Shown here one piece after another: positions 56,158-64,000 of a stretch of 64,000 nucleotides of DNA. A program made the position numbers and the translations under genes. The notes under the pieces were generated by a model. That model worked only from the letters and a program-made list of their open reading frames with translations. It made no database searches and was not told where the DNA came from. The DNA comes from Sciurus carolinensis (Eukaryota; Chordata; Mammalia; Rodentia; Sciuridae): the NCBI RefSeq assembly GCF_902686445.1, contig NC_062227.1, positions 17,242,678 to 17,306,677 on the forward strand, given 5' to 3'. Every line of letters begins with the position of its first letter. Position 1 is the stretch's first letter.

Positions 56158-56344
56158 CTTTTGGGGTGACTGGGTGTGTACCAGGGATTGAACCTGGGGG
56201 CACTTGACCCCTGAGCCACATCCCCAGCCCTATTCTCTGAGTTGCTTAGGGCCTCACTTTTGCGGAGCCTGGCTTTGAATTGCGATCCTCCTGCCTCGGC
56301 ACCCTGAGCCTCTGGGATGACAGGCATGCGCCACCTCGTCAGAC
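56158..56344 (-). mobile_element. B1-dID dimeric SINE
   Basis: Inverted dimer: ACCAGGGATTGAACCTGGGG, GAGCCACATCCCCAGCCCTA, GAGTTGCTTAGGGCCTCACT, ACAGGCATGCGCCACCTCGT. A 12-bp target-site duplication (CCATGAAATTAT) lies at 56145-56156 and 56345-56356. The linker and A-tail are unusually short. Confidence 0.95.
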
Positions 56345-56356
56345 CCATGAAATTAT

Positions 56357-56984
56357 TTTTAATAAGATCATTTAATAAGACACATGTGCACACACACGTC
56401 TGCGCGCAAGTCACCCAGGGCTTGGTGTGTAGAAAGCAGGTCCTTGTGTGGACACTCCAGGGCCCTTAGCTCTGGGGGCTGGAGGATTGTGCCAGCCCCT
56501 GTCCCTCCCCAGACAGCCTGGCTGCCTGGCCTCCCCGCTCCCTGCTCCCTCCCGTCTCCATGCTGACTGGCTGCCCCTCCCCCGGAGATGCCAGTTCAGT
56601 GTTTTCCTGGTCCAAGGGGGAGGGGGCTGCCAGGAGTGGAAGGAGCAGGGAGCCAACGGGAGCTCTGGGGGTGAAAGAAGGGGGACAGACAGACAGACAG
56701 GTCCAGAAACAGAGAAGGCCAAGGCCGGGAGAGTGTGGCCCTGGGAACTCGGGCTGTGTCTCTCTGGCCCAGGGAAACTCAAAGAGCCACCCCAACCCCT
56801 GTCCCCCAGCTTGGCCTTCCTCTCTGCAGCCAGGTGAAGAGGGTCCCCCGCCCTGCCCACCTCCCCCTCTTCATCAGCGTCTCCCTCTCACTCTTCCCAG
56901 GGGATCTTGAGCACCCCAGCCTGAGTTCACAGATCCCAGTCCCCAGACAGAATCCGAAGGGGCAGTGGATGAAGACATCATCTC
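56357..56984. other. GC-rich non-coding, unassigned
   Basis: Overlapping frames of 109-149 codons on both strands with no domain; treated as chance. Confidence 0.45.
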
Positions 56985-57060
56985 CCTGCAGGAAGCTGTG
57001 TGACCTTGGGTAGGCAGCTTGACCTCTCTGAGCTTTAGTTTCCCATGACACTGGGGAGCT
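56985..57060 (+). repeat. MIR SINE fragment
   Basis: Contains GTGTGACCTTGGGTAGGCAG then CTCTCTGAGCTTTAGTTTCC. Confidence 0.65.
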
Positions 57061-57089
57061 CACAGCATCACGTGCCTGCCGTCATTTTA

Positions 57090-57250
57090 TCCATCCCTCA
57101 CAATGTCTCCTAGAGGGGAGTACCATGATTACCACATCCACGGTGGAGTTTAGAGAAATGAGGCGCAGAGACATCAGGGTGTGTGCCTGAGTCACACAGC
57201 TCAAACTTGGCAGAGCCGGAATTTGAAACCACGTCAACTTGGGTCTTCAG
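57090..57250 (-). repeat. MIR SINE
   Basis: Inverted MIR: TAGAGAAATGAGGCGCAGAG, CCTGAGTCACACAGCTCAAA, GAGCCGGAATTTGAAACCAC. Confidence 0.7.
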
Positions 57251-57746
57251 CCCCAGCTTCCATCTGAACTCCCTAGAGGGCTGCTTGGGGACAATCCAAT
57301 TTCCAGCTGTTATGTTCTCTCCAAATTCCACCATGCATGTGGCCTAAGAAGCTCTGGGGCAGGAGTGTGGCCTCCTTCCAGCCTCCACTGGCCTCGAGCC
57401 ACCTCGCTGAGCACTCACCCACAGGCGGCCCCCTCCCTCATGAAGTCACTGTCCTGTACCCAGGCCTGCCGCACACCATGTCCCCAGCTCAGCCTGTGAG
57501 CATCGTTCACTGGCTGAGCGGTTGCCAGATCCCCCCACTTGACATATCCTCAGATCCGGGCACCTGGTGATTTTCCCCCTTTACCTGAAAATGTTCCCTG
57601 TGAGTGGATTTATAGTGAATGGAAATCACCTTTCCATTTTCTGGGGTAACTCTAAAAGTTTTCCAGGTCTGTAATTCTCTCTCAAGTTGAAGTTAAGATC
57701 TGCTGGAGAGAAAGTTCTTCCCACATCACACAGAGAATGCAGAGAA
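57251..57746. other. Non-coding, unassigned
   Basis: 57560-57720 is a moderately AT-rich repeat-free stretch that could be regulatory; no firm call. Confidence 0.4.
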
Positions 57747-57949
57747 GCCCGGCAGGGTGCGCACGCGTGTCATCCCAATGGCTCTGGAGGCTGAGGCCCG
57801 AGGATCGTGAGTTCAAAGCCAGCCTCCATGAAAGTGAGGCCCTGAGCAACTCAGTGAGACCCTGTCTCTAAATAAAATACAAAACAGGGCTGGGGACATG
57901 GCTCAGGGGTTGACTGTCCCTGTGTTCAATCACCAGGACCCCCCAAAAT
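57747..57949 (+). mobile_element. B1-dID dimeric SINE
   Basis: Contains GTCATCCCAATGGCTCTGGA, GAGCAACTCAGTGAGACCCT, GGGCTGGGGACATGGCTCAG. An imperfect 10-bp target-site duplication (AATGCAGAGA/AATGCGGAGA) flanks it at 57736-57745 and 57950-57959. Confidence 0.95.
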
Positions 57950-58019
57950 AATGCGGAGAGGAAACCAAGAAGCAGCAAAAGAGAAAAGAATCTGTGGGGT
58001 CTGGAGCGGTGGTCCCTGT

Positions 58020-58335
58020 GTTCTGCTGTCATTTGGCATCTTGCACGGCTGAGTTTCCAAGAGTTGGCACAACGGACATCAGGAGAAGCCAGGTGTAAAT
58101 CAAAGTTACTTTAAATTTCACCAGAAGATGTGCGCCCGATGGTCTGCGCTCCACAGGCACCAATGAAAGATACGTGGTCGCCTTTGGCAGGAGAGGCAGA
58201 AGTAAGCAACTTAGGATCTTAAAAGATAAAAGATAATAAAAGTAATCAAGATAATCAACCACCCTGAAGAGAGAAGGATTTACTGCTGTAATTGTGTATT
58301 TTGTTTCCGTTTGCAATGTCTCAGCTGCCGCGCTG
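58020..58335. promoter_or_regulatory. AT-rich candidate conserved element (putative enhancer)
   Basis: Repeat-free, with TGTAAATCAAAGTTACTTTA, GTAATCAAGATAATCAACCA and GCTGTAATTGTGTATTTTGT. Contains TCF/LEF-like ATCAAAG, several GATA/TAATC words and an AGATAAAAGATAATAAAAGT run. Confidence 0.45.
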
Positions 58336-58929
58336 CTTGATACACAGCACACCTACCTCTCAGTCTTTGTGTCAAAACGCAGATTGGAAGACTGTGCTGT
58401 GGGCACGGGCAGAGGGACAGGACCTGCACCGAGAGGGCCACTTCACAAAGTCGGGCTGGTCAGTGTGAGGTGGGCAGGGTGGTGGAGTCCATGGGGCTGG
58501 AGTTCCACGCGGTCATCCCCAGTGAGGTCGCGCAGCCATGCAGGGGTCTCCTCGGTGCCCGGAGTCCCTGCTGGGATTGGCCCTTGCCGTCTCCTTCCTT
58601 GCTGGCCAGTGGGTCCGCTCTGACCATCTCTGAAGGTCAGGAAGAGATTGCTGTGGTGCCCAGAGGACGGGGTCCTCCTGCATGTGGCGTCCCGGGCTTC
58701 CCAGGGCCCCTGGGGTGAATCTTAATTCCTCATCTGCCATGCGAGGCTCTGCGTTCTTGGGCATGGGTCCCCCTCTGCCCCCACTCACCTTTTAGATTCC
58801 AGTCACTGTCCCAGGCTGTCACAGCTGTCCTGGCCACAGAGGCAGTAGTCTGCCTGTGACATTGGCTGCCCCGAGCATCTCCCCTCTCTGTGCATGGGAG
58901 ACTTTCAGCATGGATGTGTGCAAGAGTAT

Positions 58930-58930
<1 letters not shown>
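58336..58930. other. GC-rich non-coding, unassigned
   Basis: No gene recognised. Confidence 0.45.

Positions 58931-58969
<39 letters not shown>
58931..58969. repeat. (CA)n microsatellite
   Basis: Nineteen uninterrupted CA units. Confidence 0.98.
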
Positions 58970-58971
<2 letters not shown>

Positions 58972-59572
58972 TCTACACCTGTGCAGGGCCAGGGTTTATG
59001 ACATTGAGACCTGGAGTTCTTGCAACAAACATACTGTGCACCAACTGTTTGTCAGCACCCATTTGTGACGAGAGACTCATCTCCCGAACCTTATGCCAAA
59101 TCCTGACCCAGCACGGGGTTCCTGGTCTCTTTGTTGAATGGATGGATGGATGGATGGATGAAGGAATGAATGGGTCTAGGAGCGGAACCTTGTGAGCAAA
59201 TAGATAAACAGACAGTCCTGAATTTCAAGGGTACAACTTGGATCTTTTTCCTTTATGATGGTGTGAGAGCCATGTGTGTTGGATAGAAACTGCCACAGGA
59301 CTTTGAATTGTGGTCTTTTCCCTGGGTGGGGACAGGTGGTACCACCCCATGCAGCTTCCAGACAGCCCAGGGATCATGAGGGGAGGCAAGCGAGTCCCTG
59401 CAGTGCCTGTGCTGCCAGAGCTTCATGCATTTTCCAAATGTGTGATTTTTGACTTAGAGTGGGATATGCTAAGGAGCATCTATAACGAGACAATCCTCAG
59501 CCAGAAGAGCAAGATGGAAGCAGATTCTCAGAAAGTGCTGCAGGATCTGCCAAAGGACTAAGAAGTGGACCC
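58970..59572. other. Non-coding with a short GGAT run at 59136-59160
   Basis: Unassigned. The GGAT run (six units) again matches the large arrays. Confidence 0.45.
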
Positions 59573-59782
59573 ACCAGGTGCAGTGGCACACGCCTGTGAC
59601 CCCAGTGCCTCGGGAGGCTGAGGCAGGAGGATTGCAAGTGTGAGGCCAGTCTCAGCAATTTAGTGAGGTCCTATGCAACTTAGCAAGACTCTGTCCCTAA
59701 ATAAAAAATTTAAGGGCTGGGGATGTGGCTCAGGGGTTAAGCCCCCTGGGTTCAATCTGAAGTCCAAAAAGAAAGAAGAAAT
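59573..59782 (+). mobile_element. B1-dID dimeric SINE
   Basis: Contains CCAGGTGCAGTGGCACACGC, TCGGGAGGCTGAGGCAGGAG, GGGCTGGGGATGTGGCTCAG, GGGTTCAATCTGAAGTCC and an A-rich tail. Confidence 0.95.
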
Positions 59783-59934
59783 GGGGTGCTCATGAAGGAG
59801 GTAGTGCTGGCCTCCCCAGCCTCCTCCAGCACACCCCATGCTCTCTGACCCTCTGACCTTTACCTCCAAGTCCCCTCAGAGACCCAGCAGCCTCTCTCCA
59901 GTCTGCCCCACAAGGGAGACACCACCCAAGAAGC

Positions 59935-60280
59935 CTTTGCAGTGCCATGTAAATCTGGGTCCCAGGAAAGCGGGCACCTCAGCTGTCTCGATAATTAGGC
60001 TTCAATTGGTCCCTGTCGCTCTGTCAGCTCGGCCTTCCAAGGTAACCAGCCCATTTCCCTGGCACACTGACCCATAAAAATCCCTGAAAGCACATGGACT
60101 TACTGTATTTATTATTGGATTGGAGAAATATACCTGGTACCCGTAAGCCTTGGGAGGCGGGAACATAATTTTGAAATGCAGATCGTCAAAATGAAAGAGA
60201 ATTATGAAAGAGTCGGCAGACTGCAGCTCTCTCGGATAGCACACAAGATGTCACTGTCATTAATTACTGGACTCAATGCC
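59935..60280. promoter_or_regulatory. AT-rich candidate conserved element (putative enhancer)
   Basis: Long repeat-free island: TCTCGATAATTAGGCTTCAA, ACCCATAAAAATCCCTGAAA, ACTGTATTTATTATTGGATT, TGTCATTAATTACTGGACTC. Several homeodomain (TAATTA), MEF2/CDX-like and CCAAT-like (ATTGG) cores. The strongest regulatory-looking segment by eye. Confidence 0.5.
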
Positions 60281-60339
60281 ATGGACAGAAGCCACATGAG
60301 GATGTCCCCAGCCGCGGCTGACAAGGTCCCTGACCCCAG

Positions 60340-60740
60340 TTCCTTGTCCCTAGCAGCCTGTTTCCATCACAAGGTCTTGGAACTTGCTGTTCCCTCTGCC
60401 TGGCACTTTGTTCCCTGCAGGCTTGGCAGGGAGACTTGCCGATGGAGTGTTAGTTTGAGATGAAGCAGCAGGACCTCCTGGATGCCACTTGGCCACCCTC
60501 CTGACAGTCCCTGTCCAGGCACGTCACCCTCCCCCTGCCACGGAGTCCTCCACAGAAGGTTCTCACCACCCATCTCTGAAGATAGGGTCATCAGTTTGTG
60601 GACATGGCTACTGTGTTTCCTCCCCAGAGGGTGGAAGCCTGGTGCCTCTCCATCACCCCTGTGTCCCTGAGCTGAGCTCCAGCAGGTGCTTAGCAGAAGC
60701 TCGGGGACTTCTGTGCTGCTGACTGAGTGAATGGTCAGGA
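60340..60740 (+). repeat. L2 LINE 3' end
   Basis: Contains AACTTGCTGTTCCCTCTGCC, TGGCACTTTGTTCCCTGCAG, ATCTCTGAAGATAGGGTCAT, CAGCAGGTGCTTAGCAGAAG and GACTGAGTGAATGGTCAGG, in L2 order. Confidence 0.7.
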
Positions 60741-61041
60741 GTGGGATGAGGCGTGGTGGCCCTGGCTTTGGCTCTCCTCTCTTCTGCCTGCAGCCTAGAA
60801 ATCACGGGTCCACTCTTTCTCAGGACACATAGGGAGACTAAGGTTCAGGGTAACCGGGGCCATACTGTGCACTGGAGACAGGGCAGACACCAGAATCCAA
60901 GGGACAGAGTGGAGAAAAGTGGATGTGCAGTCCACCACTCTGGTTTGGGGCCTGGGCTCTGTCCCTCCACTTGACCTCCAGACTGGGAAAGATGGCTGGG
61001 GTACAGCATGGTGGGCAGGTGGAGGGAGGAGAGAAGGGGGT
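60741..61041. other. Non-coding flank of the GGAT array
   Basis: GC-rich; 61015-61041 is purine-rich and grades into the array. Confidence 0.5.
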
Positions 61042-62400
61042 GAGTGGATGGGCAAAAGGATGGGTGGATTGATGGGTGGATGGTGGAAAGATGGATGGAT
61101 GATGAACGGATGGATGGATGGATGGATGGATGGGTAGATGGATGGAAGGATGGAAGGATGGTTGGATGGAAGGATGGATGGAAGTATGGATGGGTGGATA
61201 GATGGAAGGATGGATGGAAGGATGGATGGGGTGGAAGGATGGAAGGATGATGGATGGAAGGATGGATGGGTGGATGGATGGAAAGATGGATGGGTGGATG
61301 GATGGGTGGATGGATGGAAGATGGATGGATGATGGATGGATGGATGGATGGATGGAAGGAGGGATGGGTGGAAGGATGGATGGGTGGATGGATGGAAGGA
61401 TGGATGGAAGGAAGGATGGATGGATGGATGGGTGGAAGGATGGATGGGTGGATGGATGGAAAGATGGATGGGTGGATGGATGGGTGGATAGATGGAAGGA
61501 TGGATGGAAGGATGGATGGGGTGGAAGGAGGGAAGGATGGATGGATGGAAGGATGGATGGGTGATGGATGGAAAGATGGATGGGTGGATGGATGGGTGGA
61601 TGGATGGAAGGATGGATGGATGGATGGATGGATGGATGGATGGAAGGATGGATGGGTGGAAGGATGGATGGGTGGATGGATGGAAGGATGGATGGAAGGA
61701 AGGATGGATGGATGGATGGGTGGAAGGATGGATGAGTGGATGGATGGAAGGATGAGTGGATGGAAGGATGGATGAATGGGTGGATGGATGGAAGGATGGG
61801 TGGATGGAAGGATGGATGAATGGGTGGATGGATGGAAGGATGGGTGGATGAATGGATGGTGTTTGGATGGATACTGAATGGGTGGATGTGTGGGTAGATG
61901 GATGGATGGATGGAAGGAAGGATGGATGGAAGGATGGATGGGTGGATGAATGGAAAGATGGATGGGTGGATGGATGGGTGGATGGATGGAAGGATGGATG
62001 GATGGATGGATGGATGGATGGATGGAAGGATGGATGGGTGGAAGGATGGATGGGTGGATGGATGGAAGGATGGATGGAAGGAAGGATGGATGGATGGGTG
62101 GAAGGATGGATGGGTGGATGGATGGAAGGATGAGTGGATGGAAGGATGGATGAATGGGGTGGATGGATGGAAGGATGGGTGGATGGAAGGATGGATGAAT
62201 GGGTGGATGGATGGAAGGATGGGTGGATGAATGGATGGTGTTTGGATGGATACTGAATGGGTGGATGTGTGGGTAGATGGATGGATGGATGAAGGAAGGA
62301 TGGATGGATGGATTAACAAATGAGCTGATCGATGGATGGACAGGCAGATGAACTGATGGATGGACAGATGGACACATGGGCTGATGGATGGATGGATGAA
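61042..62400 (+). repeat. Large GGAT tetranucleotide array with higher-order duplication
   Basis: About 1.36 kb of GGAT units with GGGT, GAAG and GAAT variants. The motif GTTTGGATGGATACTGAATG occurs at 61861 and 62240 (379 apart). A GATGGGGTGGAAGG variant occurs near 61226 and 61516 (290 apart). Both strands stay open for hundreds of codons because a stop-free 4-mer reads without stops in every frame. Confidence 0.97.
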
Positions 62401-62989
62401 GTATGCAGAGCTGAGGGTCTGAATTGGTGAGTGGGGTGGTAGAGGAAGCAGGCAGCTGAGCTCACTCTGAAGCACTGCAATTTCCCTCCAAAGACCCTTT
62501 CTACCTCTGACTGGTGGTGGAATCTCCCGTCCCTTGCTCCCCTCTGGGCAGTTCCTGGCAGACAAGTTCTCAGGACTCCTGCTGGGCCTGCCAAGTGCAT
62601 GCCCTCTACAGAAAGGAAGAGAGAATGGCACAGAGGCGGGTTCTCTGGAGCCATGAGACCCAGAGGTGGTGGCTGAGCTTCTCTAGGAACAATCCAGGCA
62701 GGCCCAGGCCAGGAACTCGCAAACTATGTGTTCTAGAATGTGCTTCCCCAGGGAAACCCAAGAGGAGGAAATTGTGTTTGATTTTCTCTGCTCTGTGTCC
62801 ACACTCCCTCCTGAGTCCTTCCCTGCCTGCTAGAGCTCCTCCCCACGGGAGCAGAGCCCCGGGAACACCCGGCCTGGGGTCTGGACTGTGTGGTCTGAGG
62901 GGCTCCCTGGCCTCTTCTCTGCAGTCGGACAGACCTGGGAGCAGCTGGGCGACTCTGAACTCCACTCAACCCCTGGCCTCAATGTCTGC
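62401..62989. other. Non-coding, unassigned
   Basis: A 215-codon frame at 62514-63161 runs through an L2 fragment and has no recognisable domain. Confidence 0.45.
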
Positions 62990-63180
62990 CCTGTACCCTG
63001 GACATCTGGAGTCTGGAATGTTCTGCCAACAGATATTTGCTGAGAACCTACTGTGCGCTGGGCACAAAGGAGGAACACAGCAGGAATCTAGCTGCGAGGA
63101 AGAAAAGATGCGTACAGTGAAGGTCACGTGCTCCACACAGGTCAACAGCAAGGGGCCGTGAGAGTTCCTACAGACCACAC
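62990..63180 (-). repeat. L2 LINE 3' end fragment
   Basis: Contains CAGATATTTGCTGAGAACCT then ACTGTGCGCTGGGCACAAAG and a degenerate GAACACAGCAGGAATC stretch. Confidence 0.65.
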
Positions 63181-63289
63181 TGCAGCAGGGTGACAATGGC
63201 CTGGCCTGAGCCAGGCTGCTCAGGGACCAGCTCAGCTCTCATGGGCACATCTCCCTGAAAACTCTGGTTTTAGGGACAAAACATGATGC

Positions 63290-63410
63290 TGTAGAGAATT
63301 GTGCCAGGCCAGCTTGGGTCTTATATCACCTTTCCCCTTCTTACTGTGTGACCGTGGATGAGTCACTCAACCTCTCTGTGCCATAATGCCCAATCTGCCA
63401 ATGCCTACAT
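63290..63410 (+). repeat. MIR SINE fragment
   Basis: Contains CTGTGTGACCGTGGATGAGT then CACTCAACCTCTCTGTGCC. Confidence 0.65.
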
Positions 63411-63519
63411 TGGCTTAGGCCAGTAGTTCTCCACCTTTATAGGTAAGGTTTGCTCTTTCCTTTATTTATTTGGCAAGCATTATATATGTCACTGCAGAGA
63501 AGCAATGTCAACCCTGAGT

Positions 63520-63620
63520 GTGAGTGCTCTATGTCACCATTTCACAGGTCAAAAAACTGAGGAGGCTGAAGAAACTGAAGTTCAATGGCTCACGGGCAGA
63601 GCCCACACTCAGGTCTTGTT
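63520..63620 (-). repeat. MIR SINE fragment
   Basis: Inverted MIR: TCACCATTTCACAGGTCAAA, AAACTGAGGAGGCTGAAGAA, CACTCAGGTCTTGTTCCC. Confidence 0.6.
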
Positions 63621-64000
63621 CCCCGACACCAGAGATTCACCGCTCAGCATTTCACGTGCTGCATGAGTCCTTGCAGGTTAAGCTTGCAGCCATCAGTCCA
63701 TTACTGCAGGACGTGGCTTTGAACCCCCGTCCACGCTCCCTAATGCCTGGGCCACCCCTCCGTGGCTTTCCCCACCAGTCAGCAGCAGCATGGGCTCCAG
63801 CCTGAGGCACCCCACGTCCATCCCCTCTGCTTGGACATGGAGGTTGCATATGAACGAGAATCGTTTTAAGGGCAAAGTCTTGTTGAGTGCTTCCCGGGGC
63901 TGGGGCAGGGCAAGGGCAGGGGGCTTGCTAGGGTTGTTCTTCTGGGATTGTTACTTATGACGCAGCGTAAGTGGTGACAAGAGCAATAGCAGGTGAGCAC
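63621..64000. other. Non-coding, unassigned
   Basis: GC-rich; no exon or repeat consensus recognised before the window ends. Confidence 0.45.

Noticed and set aside
61042..62400. Possible CRISPR-like or protein-repeat array
   Set aside because: There are no unique spacers between constant repeats; the period is four bases with drifted variants, in a mammalian genome.
60838..62631. Minus-strand open frames of 597 and 510 codons (Ile-His-Pro-Ser repeats)
   Set aside because: They are the reverse complement of the GGAT array. A stop-free tetranucleotide reads openly in all frames, and both strands and several frames are open together. No unique domain, start context or splice structure.
62514..63161. 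215-codon + strand frame
   Set aside because: Runs through an L2 fragment in the antisense direction and shows no protein signature.

Overview
This window is vertebrate nuclear DNA from a rodent, most likely a squirrel-family species (Sciuridae: ground squirrel, marmot or tree squirrel). The main evidence is a set of at least eleven dimeric SINEs. Each has a B1-like left half, an A-rich linker and an ID-like right half (the B1-dID layout known from Sciuridae, Gliridae and relatives), and several still have target-site duplications. Two 5'-truncated L1 copies with the same 3' end, MaLR LTRs, and MIR, L2 and MER5A relics fit the same placement. Nothing in the window is bacterial or organellar.

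Only one locus looks like a protein gene. Between 9894 and 12167 on the + strand, five exons in mutually compatible phase encode a product resembling the N-terminal half of Ral guanine-nucleotide dissociation stimulators: a short Cys/Arg-rich N-terminus, an REM (RasGEF_N) domain and a Pro/Ala-rich linker. Exon lengths sum to exactly 300 codons including the stop. However, the GT expected after exon 2 is AT, and no RasGEF catalytic domain was found downstream. I call it a probable unitary or duplicated pseudogene, or a truncated lineage-specific paralogue.

Layout: 0-8 kb is old MaLR LTR, MIR and L2 debris with one B1-dID SINE. 8-12.2 kb holds the RalGDS-like locus. 12.2-15.5 kb has an L1 3' end and a GGAT microsatellite. 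16.0-16.5 kb is a small CpG-island-like segment with a perfect 20-bp palindrome. 17-41 kb is GC-rich non-coding DNA with SINEs, MIR, L2 and MaLR remains, several microsatellites, and AT-rich islands that look like conserved regulatory elements. 41.6-46.8 kb is an old antisense L1 followed by a younger L1 fragment. 46.8-61 kb is again GC-rich and SINE-rich. 61.04-62.40 kb is a large GGAT array with higher-order structure, and 62.4-64 kb is MIR/L2 debris.

Most long open frames here are artefacts of GC-rich or short-period repeat sequence. The largest (597 and 510 codons, minus strand, 60.8-62.6 kb) are simply the reverse complement of the GGAT array. I found no CRISPR, tRNA, rRNA, operon or other clearly novel system. 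The observations most worth following are the RalGDS-like locus, the AT-rich candidate enhancers, the CpG-island palindrome and the structured GGAT array. Repeat families were assigned by recognising consensus features by eye; boundaries are approximate.
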